From the NCBI GenBank assembly GCA_018136815.1, contig CM030936.1:2082569-2146568 (forward strand): a stretch of 64,000 bases of DNA. The letters are read 5' to 3'. Of this stretch, positions 29,208-39,965 are shown piece by piece; position 1 is the first letter of the stretch, and each line of letters opens with the position of its first letter. The stretch comes from Isochrysis galbana. Its lineage: Eukaryota; Haptophyta; Isochrysidales; Isochrysidaceae. Made by a program: the position numbers and the translations under genes. The notes under the pieces are model-generated. The model saw only the letters and a program-made list of their open reading frames with translations. It was not told the origin of the DNA and ran no database searches.

Positions 29208-30837
29208 ATATCCTACCTCTTCAGGGGCACGGGGCACCTGTTTTGAGGGTCCTCGAATGACACGCAGGGTTGACCTTTCTGCTTGATGGGTATTCCTACT
29301 ACCGCACTGCCACGCTAGACGCAGGTCAAAAAGCTGGTATGAACCAGAACAATTTTCTATATATGCGTGCTTGCCTACTCAAGAAATGGCCAGCGCGCCG
29401 CTCGCACCACACGCCAAACTTACCTCATGTTGATTCGTGGTGATGGTGTACGCTTACGAGAGAAGAGGGCGTGTGTGGCAGGTGGAAGAATTTCTTAATA
29501 TTCTCGCCAAGCACGCAGCCCTGCGTTCTTTCTCAAAGCCACGCCATCACTCACCATCCCTTCGTACATCTTGCGTTGCGGCATTACCCATCGTGCGCCA
29601 CATCGTCAGGCCCGCGCTGCTCTTCACATTATTAGAGGTGGGGGAGAGTGGGTTGAAAAAAAAACTCCTGTTGATCCGGAAGCCCACATTTTTTTATCGT
29701 CGGACCGGGGGAAGATTTCCCCTCGTCTCTCTCCCCGCTCTAATCCGAATCCGAGGCAGAGCGATGGCGACCGACCCGCCTGACAGGCCGACCTTCGCCG
29801 CGCTCCAGCGAGAGCACGGCGGTGGTCAGCCCCCCCTTATCGATGGTGTTCGGACTAAATGGTCCGGGTACACCGGTCGGCGGTCTCACCGGCGTTTCAT
29901 GCCACCGCACTCGGCCGATTTCTGCTTCACCTGCCCACGCAGCATGGCCGCCAGCCCCACACCACACCACTTCCAGCTTCCAGGGCCTTGGGTAGGCCCA
30001 TTTGTGTGTTGTTGTCTGTGGTGCTGGACCCATTGGGCCGGCTCTTGTCTCGTCTCGCGTACGCCCACGGCGCGCTTGTCGCCCCGTTCCTCTACGTCTG
30101 TGGAGAGAGACCTCCCCTTGCTGTCCCCCTTGGTGCTGCTGTCCCCTTTTTCGGGGGCCCAAGTCTAGGGGTGGGGACGGGAAAAATCGACTTTTTGAAA
30201 TTGCACCCAAAATTCCACGGGACGGTACGAAGGGATCCCTCATGATTACATCAAAGCACATACAAAGTTTCGCGAGCTAATTCTTTCATGGTCACGAGTA
30301 TGAACGTCTGCAATGCGCCGATTTTTCAGCAGTGGACAATGGTTTTTTTTTAGTGGTATTTCTTCGTCGGAGCACCCTCACTTATGCCATGATCATGCAA
30401 GTGTTTGGGCGGGGCTCGTTGGTTCGTCAGGAAAAAGACACTGTGACTACTGCACTGTCGCCCAAAATAGATAAATCCTTAATTAAAAGCACCTTGTAGA
30501 TTTGTATAAATAACTATGGACTATGGACATTTGATAGCTCAATTCAATTCAATTCGACTGATGTCCCACAATTGACGGAACGACACCTCAGCAGGCACCA
30601 TATCCAAAGATGCCGCCCTAGCAGCCACGCCGCCAATCGCCGCCGCCGCCCGCGCGCATCGCGCCGTAGTCGGCCGTGTGTGGCGCCAGTCACTGCGTGT
30701 TGAGAGGAGCGCGCGGGGGGGGGGGGGGGACAAGCGTTACTAAAAAGAAAACAGGACTATATTGAGGACAAAAAAAATTCACCTGGCCCTCTTTTGACGG
30801 AACGCGACTTCATTAAACCTGATTGCAATCACTGAAG
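29208..30837. other. Gene-poor region; possible repeat-derived open frame
   Basis: From 29764 an open frame MATDPPDRPTFAALQ runs to 30168 without recognisable domains. Its start resembles repeat-encoded reading frames, so I do not call it a gene. D-motifs occur at about 30525-30588 (GATGTCCCACAATTGACGG then GACACC) and at 30795. A 22-bp word AGTCACTGCGTGTTGAGAGG plus AG at about 30689 recurs at about 63745. Confidence 0.4.
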
Positions 30838-30853
30838 TAGATAGAGAAACGCG
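30838..30853. repeat. Target-site duplication of LINE copy 3 (left)
   Basis: TAGATAGAGAAACGCG, 16 bp, repeated exactly at 32552-32567. Confidence 0.9.
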
Positions 30854-32551
30854 CCCCTAAAAACGAGTAGAGAAGGGCTACTCTCCCAACCCATGTGGGG
30901 CAGTCCGACCCATCCGGGACCCAAACTCAACCCATCATGGGAAAAACTATGGAACAAGCTCGAATGCAACGCCATCCATAACGTCTTCAAAGATTTCGAG
31001 GCGACTACGCCGTACAGCGTGGAAGAATGCGCGCAATACCTAAGAAGCAACGACACTTATATACAATTTAAGGGGGAATATATCCCAAAAGACAATTTCT
31101 TAGCATCATGGGACACGCTAGTAAGCCATGCACAATTGAAAATATCGTCACTAGAGTATACAGAGACAGAGACGAGGGAGGGTACCCCACCTGGACGGGC
31201 CACTAGAGAACTAATGGACCCGAAGGAACCGCCCCCAGAACTGCGCATAACACAAGATGGCGAATACTACATAAACATCAAAGGCACATGGTACGAGGCG
31301 GAACTCTCGTACACCGGCACGCCAATTATAGGAAAGAGAACTAATGCCCCACCAAACCTCGACCCATCCCCGCCAGCGCGATGGGGAGAAGGATACAAAT
31401 CTAACAAGAGACTTGAGTACCCACTCGCCGACGAAAACACCCTGGACGGCAAGACGCCACTCGACGGCACGGGAGTAGCACAGCTCACCGCAGCCCACCA
31501 GAAGGCGAGCCGCAAGCGCAAACGCCTCGCGGGGCCAACCAAATGGGAGGAGAAACTCCAAATACCAGAGAACACGTGGGCGCACCTAGCACAGCTATAC
31601 ACGTCCCCTATGGTGACGGCGCGAGACACACACCTACATTTCAAACACATAACGCATAGGCGAGTGGGCACGTACAACCGATTCCCCGATAGAGCAAACA
31701 CGTGTCGCATATGCGGAGCGGCGAACGAATCCTCGACACACCTAGGTGAATGCACAGGGATAACCAGAATACTGGACGCGCTGAATAAGATCGCGAGATT
31801 CACACCAAAAGCTGAACGGAGCAGGGAAGACACCATCATAGACAACCTTTTCATATACCCGAAGGGCGACGCCCCAAAAGCGCTGTACACTCTATATATG
31901 TTAGCATGGAGATATATCATAACGGACTTCTATAGAATCCACTATGACAACATAGGTTTCTCGGAAGAATCAATTCTGATAAGAACAATAGAAAGATACA
32001 CCGTTTTGTGTAAAGCTCTATTATTCATTATTCGCGCACGAAACCGACTCGGCGAGAACAGCCCAAGCGGGCATGGGTAGGCAACCCAAAAAAAGGATAG
32101 ATCTAGGCGAGCTAAGACCCGCATTTCACATAAGCGACAAAGGCAGGCTCAAACCCAGCGAGGAGCTAGCCAAGCTAGCCGCCAGACTGGGAATCGAGCA
32201 CGCTGTCCAAGTGACCGGGGAGCAAGGTGAAGAGGATGAATGAATCACTTAGGAAACCGATAAGAGAAGACACCACTAGAGGCAACGCGACCCAGACGGG
32301 ACCCAACCACCTTAACACGACCGGGAAGACAAGACACACGCGAGAGCAAGACCAACAGGCCCGCCCAGACCCCACATTCCAAACCAGACCTCATGTAGTG
32401 CACAGAGGTTGGACCCCGGAAACCAAAGAAAAAGGAAAGAAGGGGGGCAGGCGAGGAGGTGGAGGGAGGGGAGGTAAGGGCGATGGGAATAGAGCTGGAA
32501 TGCCCAGTGGACGGTAGGTGTGTAGCCCTGAATCTTCAGATGTTTTTTTTT
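30854..32551 (+). mobile_element. LINE copy 3, 5'-truncated, TSD-bounded (1.7 kb)
   Basis: This is a plus-strand LINE fragment between perfect 16-bp TSDs. It contains the last roughly 460 codons of ORF2 (30858-32243), a 3' UTR and a terminal oligo(T) run (32542-32552) on the sense strand. Truncation at the 5' side together with an intact 3' end and TSD is the signature of target-primed reverse transcription. The 3' UTR words GGACCCCGGAAACC and GTGTAGCCCTGAATCTTCAG recur at the other LINE ends. No endonuclease or catalytic reverse transcriptase motif is included in the remaining part. Confidence 0.9.
30858..32243 (+). pseudogene. ORF2 C-terminal part of LINE copy 3
   Basis: The open frame from 30893 to about 32025 encodes the thumb-to-C-terminal region, with the zinc knuckle CRICGAANESSTHLGEC (C-x2-C-x8-H-x3-C), preceded by HLHFKHITHRRVGTYNRF and followed by LAWRYIITDFYRIHYDN. 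Near 32025 the frame shifts by one. The remaining piece reads MGRQPKKRIDLGELRPAF and ends with an acidic tail at 32243. It is therefore broken once in this segment. It matches the remnants at 6.5-7.3 and 0.5-0.9 kb. Confidence 0.85.
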
Positions 32552-32567
32552 TAGATAGAGAAACGCG
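32552..32567. repeat. Target-site duplication of LINE copy 3 (right)
   Basis: TAGATAGAGAAACGCG, identical to 30838-30853. Confidence 0.9.
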
Positions 32568-32719
32568 GGGAAGATAGCGAATTAAACCTATTTGCGAGGC
32601 GCCTGGGAGGAAGAAAGGTGGGGAAACTTCCCTTCTCTTCGAGAGAAAGAGAAAAGAGAGAGGGCTCTCCACTACCCAAGATCCTATGCGTCCAAGCGAA
32701 GCTTTTGACCGAGAACGAG

Positions 32720-33450
32720 AACGAGAGAATTATAACGATAAATGCCGAAGGACGAAGAGAAGCCTAACGAGTGTCGATTCGCGAATGCGACATGACGTCT
32801 ATTCGTTTCTTTGGTTGCCGGCCCATGTCCGCCTGGGCCCTCCTGGCCGTGTCCGTGGAGTTGCCGTAGTGCGCTGCTTTCACAAGGGCGGTATATCTCG
32901 TCAGCATTCTTTTTATGACTTGTTTGCTATCAAATGTTATGTCATCGAAGTGTATTCTGTAGAAGTATGTCAGAATATATCTCCACGCTAGGATATAGAG
33001 TATTTCTCTAGAGTGTGGCGAGGGGGTATTGGGGAGTATGAAACGGCTCGGTCGAGAGGAGTCGAAACTAGTTGGGTGGGGCGGTAGTCTGTTAGCTCGT
33101 ATATCGTGTTGAAAAAATGTCGTCAACCGCCGGGCACGCCCCTAGGTGCGTAGAGGATTCGTGTGCTAGGTTGCATATAGTCGGCATGTTGGGTCTCTCC
33201 CGGGGAATCTGTTGTGTATTCCAATCCGACGATGTGTGATGTGTTGGTAGTGTAGGTATGAGTCTCTTGTCTCTTGCGGTGATCATTGGGGATTGGGGAG
33301 GTATAGATATAGATGCGTGCCCTGTGTCCTGTGTCCTGTGTTTCCATGTTTCCGTGTTGACCGGGAGTCTGTCACTCCATCTCTGAGGTCCGTTCTGGGT
33401 TCGAGTTCTGGTATCGAGTTTCTGGGTAACATCGTGAGGTAAGCACACTT
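32720..33450 (-). mobile_element. LINE copy 4, ORF2 C-terminal fragment
   Basis: On the minus strand from 33450 to 32790, pieces in different frames match ORF2 ends: a degraded zinc-knuckle region (ESSTHLGACP), ILAWRYILTYFYRIHFDD and MGRQPKKRIDV. It is closest to LINE copy 1 (YGNSTDTARRAQADMGRQPKKR beside FGNSTDAARRAQADMGRQPKKR). Several frameshifts are evident. The 32720-32790 end is shared with 15651-15740. Confidence 0.75.
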
Positions 33451-33638
33451 AGCGAGACACGACGAGAAAGACGACGTTGCCACTCTCAGACTTAGATCTC
33501 ACACATCTACAACAAAACGTCTGGTTCCTGTTTATTTAGTCTGAGCATACTTGGAGTGAGAAGTGCGCTCTCGCGCCCAAGAGCGGCGAGGACGGTCCAG
33601 AGGGCGACCGGCCCTCAGACTGGCAGGCTGCTATCGCA

Positions 33639-34910
33639 ATGGGTGGACTGTCCTCGCTGCCACTCGTCATGCTGCTGCTTTTGCTCGACGCCGGTAACGG
33701 GCTGCAGCGCGTGCCGGTGATCACGCTGCGCTCCGGGGCGCACATGCCGCAGATCGGCTTTGGCACATGGGGCGTGTCCCCCCAGGATGTGGAGCCGTCA
33801 GTGCGCGCAGCCATCGCCTCGGGCTACCGCATGTTTGATCTTGCGCCAGTGTACAACAACGAGGCTGCAGTCGGCCAGGTACTGGCGGCCCTGCAAGCGG
33901 AAGGCGCGGTTGCTCGTTCGGAGCTCTTCCTCACCTCTAAGGTCCCACCGGTGGATGCGTGTGAGCCAGAGCAGTTGCGTGCCAAGCTAGAGCAAACGCT
34001 GCACGACCTTCGCACCTCGTATTTGGACCTCTACCTGGTCCACTGGCCATTCTGCGTTCGCCCCGGCGCTCCAAGCTGGCCTCCGCCGCTAGAATTTCAG
34101 AGGGGCTATTCGGCTGAGCAGTTGCGCTCGACCTGGCGTGGCATGGAGCGCTTCGTGACAGAAGGGAAAGTACGCGCCATCGGCCTTGCCAACATCGGGC
34201 CGAATCGGCTGATGCGGCTTTTGAAGGCGCTTGATTTGCGGGTTGCTCCGGCCGTGGTGCAGGTGGAGTTACACCCGTACAACACGCTTACAACACTGCG
34301 TGCTCTTTGCACAAAGCAGCACATTGCAATCACTGCCTATGCATCGCTTGGATCGGCTGCTCGGCCCACCAAATATCAGGTGCCGGCCGATGCGCACCCA
34401 GTCCTCCTCAGCGACCCTGTGGTGGCTTCTATAGCATCGGCCCTCGGCGCACCAGCATCTGCGGTGGCTCTCGGTTGGGCCCTGCGCCGCGGTGTGGCCA
34501 TAATTCCCAAGTCCACGCACCCACCCCGGGTGCGATCAAACATGGAGGATACCCTTCGTGTAGCGCCAATGATGAGCGAGAAGCAACTGAAGCGTCTGGA
34601 TGGTCTGGATAGACAGCACAGATATCTTGCTGCTGGGTTCAAGGGATACGCCTGGCATGAGGGAATGGGCATTGAGGAGCTCTGGGATGACCCTATAGAA
34701 GGCAACGCCATGTTGTCATCGTTAGGGAGCGCATGGTACGTGTCCGTCGTTGTGCTAGTCAGCGTCGTGTACTGTGCTGCAAGATGCAGCCGTTCACGAA
34801 GGAAAGAAGATCATGTGGCACGTCGTCTCTCATTCGGCAGTGCACTCGACCATCTTTCGCCCCATCGCCAGCAATATGGTACCTGCTCAGAAGATGGTGC
34901 TCACTTTTGA
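33639..34910 (+). CDS. Aldo/keto reductase with signal peptide and C-terminal membrane anchor
   Basis: 423 residues. Residues 1-21 form a signal peptide (LPLVMLLLLLDAGNG). Residues 25-345 are a full AKR barrel: GFGTWGVSPQDV, FDLAPVYNNEAAVG (Asp67, Tyr72), LFLTSKVPP (Lys101), LYLVHWPF (His135), the strand VGLANIG-like AIGLANIGPNRL, and near the end ALRRGVAIIPKSTHPPRV, the NADPH-binding loop. All four catalytic residues are present, so it should reduce a carbonyl with NADPH. A hydrophobic segment (WYVSVVVLVSVVYCAA) near 365-382 and a basic tail follow, giving a type I layout with the enzyme in the ER or secretory lumen. Most AKRs are cytosolic. The substrate is unknown. A single exon, read from the first Met. 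Confidence 0.88.
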   Translation: MGGLSSLPLVMLLLLLDAGNGLQRVPVITLRSGAHMPQIGFGTWGVSPQDVEPSVRAAIASGYRMFDLAPVYNNEAAVGQVLAALQAEGAVARSELFLTSKVPPVDACEPEQLRAKLEQTLHDLRTSYLDLYLVHWPFCVRPGAPSWPPPLEFQRGYSAEQLRSTWRGMERFVTEGKVRAIGLANIGPNRLMRLLKALDLRVAPAVVQVELHPYNTLTTLRALCTKQHIAITAYASLGSAARPTKYQVPADAHPVLLSDPVVASIASALGAPASAVALGWALRRGVAIIPKSTHPPRVRSNMEDTLRVAPMMSEKQLKRLDGLDRQHRYLAAGFKGYAWHEGMGIEELWDDPIEGNAMLSSLGSAWYVSVVVLVSVVYCAARCSRSRRKEDHVARRLSFGSALDHLSPHRQQYGTCSEDGAHF

Positions 34911-35244
34911 TTTCTATGCACGATGTCTTGGTCGGCCCGCACGCATCGCATATTTGGACTCAGCTCTAACCCTTCTGCCTCCTGCAAGCTTCACTGCCTC
35001 TTTACAGAAGGCTTAAAAGCAGCTTTCCTCCCCGGCTTAACAACGCATCACCCAGGAGCGAACGACGGCGGCGCTTTCTTGCGCCCTCACACTAGCCCTC
35101 GCCAGCCGCTGCCGGATGGCCTTCCCCGGCTAAACAACGCATCACCGCAAGCGAGCGATGGCGGCGCCCTCTCGCGCCCCAACACTCCCTCTCCCCAGCC
35201 CTTGCCGACTGACTGAAAGCAAGGGGCTGTTGCTGCCACGAACG
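34911..35244 (+). repeat. Two-unit tandem repeat (about 95 bp)
   Basis: Unit 1 (about 35028-35120) and unit 2 (about 35125-35215) share CCCCGGCTTAACAACGCATCACC, seen as CCCCGGCTAAACAACGCATC in the second, then GGCGGCG and TTGCGCCC or TCGCGCCC. It probably lies in the 3' region of the reductase gene. It is non-coding. Confidence 0.65.
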
Positions 35245-35930
35245 GGAGAGGCGCCTCGTGCCCTCCCCCCTGGGCTCCAACTCCCCTCCGGGGGGGCCCT
35301 CCGGTCAAGCCCTCAGCTACCCTGCCACTACTAGTGCCACTAGAAAGATTCACCAAACTTAGCAAAGCCCTCCTCTTTGCTAACACAACGGGCTCGGCTA
35401 GAACGGCCCAGGCAGGCTTGGGCAGACAGCCGAAGAAGAGGATAGATATGAACGACATCAGCCCTTTATTCACATTAGGACGGAACGACAGACTAGTAAC
35501 CAGTGCCAATGCAGAACTCATGCTACGTTAGCCACCAAGCACCAAGCTAGGGGTGGAACACATCGTAGAGGAACACAAGGAGGAACACAATTGTGACACA
35601 CGACTAGAAGACACTCGGCACACGAATGAAACACTACAACATTAACACATAAACCCCGAGCACAAGGAACAACAAACCCACGCACACCTTGGCAAACACA
35701 AACATCAGTTACACGATAGGCGATAGGCCTGCCCGGGACCCACACTCTGAACCAGGCCCAAGGTAGCGTACCTTGGCTGGACCCCGGAAACCGAAATAAA
35801 AGGAATGAAGGGGGGGAAGGAGAGGAGCTGGAGGAAAGGGAGATAAGGGTGATGTCGGTCCTCAAACCTAGACCGTAGTAGGTAGTAGGTGTTAGGCCCT
35901 AGCGAATGCCTTCAAATGTTTTTTTAGTCT
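35245..35930 (+). mobile_element. LINE copy 5, 3' fragment behind a B-type fragment
   Basis: Positions 35245-35310 match the reverse complement of about 5280-5345 (GAGGCGCC, GCTCCAACTCCCCT). From 35340 the last codons of ORF2 follow (ALLFANTTGSARTAQAG, GRQPKKRIDMNDI), close to LINE copy 2. A 3' UTR ends in GCCTTCAAATG plus oligo(T) near 35925. It is a short 5'-truncated copy or a rearranged composite. Confidence 0.75.
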
Positions 35931-36429
35931 TAGTCTTAATGCGGTCATGTGTGTCGTGGCTTGGCGTGTTGGTGCATGGCTAGTGGCAGTAGCAGCACTA
36001 ATGAATACTTTCTACATTAACATGAACACTTTTGATCTAGCAGTAGTAGCAACAGGCGGCTTTGGCACGGCACAAATAATGAAAGCTAGGTGTTGCGTGC
36101 ACACCTCAACCCGAACTAGGATTGCTTTAAGGCATATCCGTCACCTAATTTGACTATGGTGGTAGGTAGTCCGTCGCCGACACGATCGTGCTATTGTTGA
36201 AAAAGAGGTCACACAAGAATCCTAGAGCCGCACGTCGAAAGATTCACTTCGGTGGCGCTGAGTATCGAGTATGGCCCTGATACATGCGTGGGCGCGTCGC
36301 GCGAGAGCACACCGTCGGTTTGCCCATGGCCGAGGCGTGGAGCCTCACTCATAAGAATACGTGCGTATTCTTTTGATATAAGCATCATCTTGGCGATCCG
36401 GATCAGCACCGGTGGTAGACAAACCTGCA
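35931..36429. other. Gene-free region downstream of the lipase gene
   Basis: No gene is recognised here. It should contain the 3' UTR of the minus-strand lipase that ends near 36430. Confidence 0.4.
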
Positions 36430-38248
36430 TTAGAAACGTCCGTAGTTTTCAGTGATTGTAAGCGTGTTGCATACCCCTCCCATGACGAAGCATCGAATGT
36501 GTCTGGACATGCATTGGTGTTTATCGCCAGGTAGGAGTTGTGGTGAGTCTGAATACACCCAAGCAAAAGGAGTGGGAATGAGGGGGGGGGGGCGATGCGA
36601 TGTTTGGTAAAAGAGACGTTTAGACAAGACCGAGTGCGGGTGGCGCATTCGCATGCGAAGATGACTAATGCGCACACCACCACTGCGCACCCAAGTCAAC
36701 GTTGGCCACGCGAGGGAGCTCGAGCACATCGGGTTTGGATCGGACTCGGTCGCGTCGTCCGCATCTCCAAATGAACCAGAGCTATTGCAAAATAGTGCCT
36801 TACGCATGTCAGCGTTGTTGGCCTCTGGCAGCCAAATCTCTTGTCCCGGATGCGAGAACTGATCCTGGCCTCCCATCAAACATGGGATATGCAACCTACC
36901 ACCGGCCACCAACGCGTTTGGCGAGCGTACAGCTGGATCGCGCGCATTCACCACGCGGAGGAGAACATTGTCCTGAGCAGCGAGTCCGGCGTCTATCGCC
37001 CCCGCGAAGTCATGATTACCCGCCATTGGAGCAGCAAAAGTGATATAGAGCGGCGGAGGCGCAAGCGGCCGCTGAAGTAGCGGAGCAATTTCTGACCTAC
37101 TCCACAGGTCCACTGGGGAAACGCTTCCTTCCGTTCTACTCGCATTGGATGTCGGCCTGCTTTGCGACCCGCGGTTCGATATAACGCCCCGAAACGTAGC
37201 AAGCTCGGCAATGAAAATCGACGCGAGTGCCCCGCCCGCAGAGTGCCCTGTCACCACGAGGCGGTATGTGGGATGCATGTCCAGAGCCAGCCGTATCGCC
37301 GAGATGAGTCGTGTTCGCAACTTGTCATAGCCTGTGATCCAACCATGATGCACCCAACCCGAGCAATTATGAAAATTGCGTGGGTCCGTCCAGCACTGTA
37401 AATTACGACTCCACGCGCCAACATTCCCGTCCAGCGACCCACGGAAAGCGGCGACCACCCACCTAATGAAGCAAGGCCATGTTCTGGAATGTCAGTCAAA
37501 TGGAACCAGGTTGCCAACAAGAAGTTACAGACAGGAAGCACGCTACAAATGTTACAGTCGGTACATGACGTTCGTCAGGGTTGCTGGGGCGGGCATGGAG
37601 GTCGAAACCTGGAAACCCAATGCAAGCGAACCTTTCGCTGTCTATCACACCGACCAAAGCTAGGAATGAGCCGCCATCCGCAATGATTGTCTGCGGGTTT
37701 CTGTTGATGCTGGTCTTCGCACACCGTGAGCACATCCAGATTTTGACCATTGGAGCTGGGCACAGCAATGAGCCAGCCACTTCGAGCAAGAGAGGTGCGT
37801 TGACTGTCTTCCACTCGCGGAGCGCCAGCCTTCGCCGCTCCGCTCTTATCGCCCCACCCTCGGCTTCCGGCGGCACGCATGAGTGCCACGTGGTGTCGTC
37901 AGCCGGACCGAAGCCGAAGTGCTGTACCGCGGCGTGACCGGCCGAAAGCGTCTCTCTCGTCGCATCGAGCTTCGTATCGCGCTGCACCAGTCTGACCCAG
38001 CCAGGCGGATGGAGCATGTCTATATGTGCGTCCTCGGCTAGCTCTGCTGTATTGTCGGCGGCGATCCAGGCGTGAAGGCGAGGGCGCAGTAGAGCAAGCA
38101 AGCCGGCCAGTCCAAGGAGTGCTGCCATGTACCCCGTCCGCGCGAGTGTGCGGCCGCGCAGCGGCGGATGGATGATCATCGCAAGGGGGCGGCTGCGCGA
38201 GCGAGGCGGGCGCCCTGGCAACGAGGGATGACCGACCGTTTTGGACAT
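36430..38248 (-). CDS. Class 3 lipase, membrane-anchored (2 exons)
   Basis: Exon 1 is 38248-37632 and exon 2 is 37462-36430. The 169-bp GT-AG intron joins DSER to WVVAAFRGS in frame, giving about 549 residues. Class 3 lipases hydrolyse acyl glycerols. A membrane helix lies at about residues 40-58 (MAALLGLAGLLALL). Exon 1 ends with a short Cys-rich segment. Exon 2 has the family core: VVAAFRGS, VHHGWITGYDKL, and the nucleophile elbow VVTGHSAGGALAS (Ser near residue 280). A probable acid follows in VVNARDPAVRSP. The catalytic His is less clear, and the last roughly 70 residues look unlike the family, so a further 3' intron is possible. It probably acts on membrane lipids at a single-pass anchored site. 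Confidence 0.82.
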
Positions 38249-38559
38249 TCACACGAAGAAAAGGATAGTTGTCAGAGATTTCTTGTTGTCCTAGTTTAAT
38301 CCTAGTGCTGAGGGACCATGCCTCATCGGCAACGGAGCCCCTACCCGGCGATGGGGGTGTGCGCGGTTGGTGCGTGGCTCGTCCGGTGTATGTGGCTAGG
38401 GATGCTAGCAAACAAGACCTCTTACAAGACTACAATTTTCAAGGTGGTACCCCCGCCGAGAGACCACTCCAACTTCCAACTTCTACTTCTACAACTACAA
38501 CTACAACACTACAACACTAGCACTAGCGCGCTCCACGACGCCGCCGCTCAACCCTAGGC
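38249..38559. other. Upstream region of the lipase gene
   Basis: It holds a microsatellite-like CTACAA/CTTCTA run near 38475-38520. No gene is seen. Confidence 0.4.
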
Positions 38560-39190
38560 AGCTTCGAACCGACGCCGGTTCGAATCTTTGTTCGGTTCTT
38601 GTTTCGCGTATCCTGGAGCTCATCGGGACTGATTTCTCGAGTACAGAGCCGTACCGACATACCGACATGAAGGGGATAGGCTTCGTCGAACGCGCTCGGC
38701 AAACGCTCATCCGTTTGATGCGCGCCTCGAACGAGGGTGGCGGTCATAAGGTCGACCATTTGCCGTTCCTACTTCTCTCGTTGAGGGCTTCTTCCGGGCG
38801 TGTTACCTCCCGGTCTTCAGCGTCTTTGATTTTTGGGCGTGAGTTGCGTTTGCCCGCTCTAACTCTCTGACTCCCTGATCCGAAGTCTGTCTCGCCTACT
38901 GCTCTCGACTCTCGAGGCGGCGTCCACTGACGTTCGCTCATACGCATCCAGGCTCAATGCGAGCCTCCGCCCTCTCTTGGTCCAGCGCTCTCGAGGCTAC
39001 CCTAGCCGCTCAGGCTGAGTCGGTCCGCGACGCTACGATCAAGTCTCAGAGATCAAAGACTCACAAAGACTAGCTCTTTTCGAACCTAGGGATCGCGTCT
39101 GCATGAGATTACCAGGCCATGCCAACAAGTTTCAGTCCATCTACTCGGGTCCCTACCGCGTCGTAGAGACTTTGTCCGACACTAGGTCCC
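38560..39190 (+). mobile_element. Ty3/gypsy integrase remnant
   Basis: The plus strand shows integrase pieces: GFVERARQTLIRLMRA, the strand HLPFLLLSLRASSG and FGRELRLPALTL, and then PRDRVCMRLPGHANK with YSGPYRVVETLSDTR. It is a fossil of an LTR retrotransposon, broken in several places, with no LTRs assigned. The end module is closely related to the remnant at 27680-27950, so both come from one clade. Confidence 0.8.
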
Positions 39191-39639
39191 GAGACCCCTG
39201 AGCTTGGGCTCCTCACCCGCTGGCAGCCATTGCCATTGCGAGGCCGACAGCCAGCCGGCGATCGGCCGACGCGGAACCTCCGCGTTTCTTATGGGGATTC
39301 GCCCGACATCCAGTGCTTTGATTCTCTCACGCGCGCGATCCTCCCATTCTCCCAAAATAGACTTCCATGGGCCGGATAAGGCGGGGGAGTCACTCACCGA
39401 CGCCATGGATTTTCGTGGGGTAGAGGAGGGGGGGTTCGCGGGGGGGGGAGGGGGTCGGGGGGTCTGGGGGGCCAGGTAAGGGGGGTCCCTGGGGAATCCT
39501 TGGACACGCAGGAGCCAGGAGGGGTGGAATATAGTGGTTAAAAAGCGTGAGTCTCCGGGCTACCGGTGGCGCAGGAGGAAGTCGAGGACGGGTCCATCGG
39601 GGATCGGTACACGCCGCCTGTCACTGCTGGAAACCCCAC
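39191..39639. other. Gene-free G-rich region
   Basis: It contains long G runs near 39425-39470. No gene or repeat boundary could be supported. Confidence 0.4.
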
Positions 39640-39785
39640 GCACTGAGCACTGAGCCCCTAGGTCCTAGGTAGAGCACGAGGGGACCGGCCGCAAGGCAAG
39701 TGTGATGGTGTGATAAGGGATGCGGGCGCGGCTGCAAAAAAGTTGTGCAGGGCCGCGTGCGCGGCGAGAATATTAAGAAAAATTT
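39640..39785 (+). repeat. G-type repeat with E-like tail
   Basis: GAGCCCCTAGG, GAGCACGAGGGG and GCCGCAAGGC match 9001-9050. The end GGGCCGCGTGCGCGGCGAGA then ATATTAAG matches the E tails. About 145 bp, non-coding. Confidence 0.55.
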
Positions 39786-39965
39786 AGAATGAGGCATTCA
39801 CACGATTCACACCATGTCCGTCCCACCATCCCACCCAGTCTATGGCTATTCATAGCAGCAGAGAAAAATCTACTAGAGTACAGTAGTATGTATTTCTCTA
39901 GATAGAGAATAGTAACGAACGGAGCAGAGAAGAAAAGGACGCTGGTGTGCGAAGCGACGATCTCG

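Noticed and set aside
29764-30168. Open frame MATDPPDRPTF as a host gene
   Set aside because: No recognisable domain, no support beyond being open, and similarity in style to repeat-encoded frames.
38568-38600. tRNA-like B box GGTTCGAATC
   Set aside because: It is part of a palindrome (AACCGACGCCGGTT) inside a gypsy remnant. No A box or cloverleaf could be drawn.
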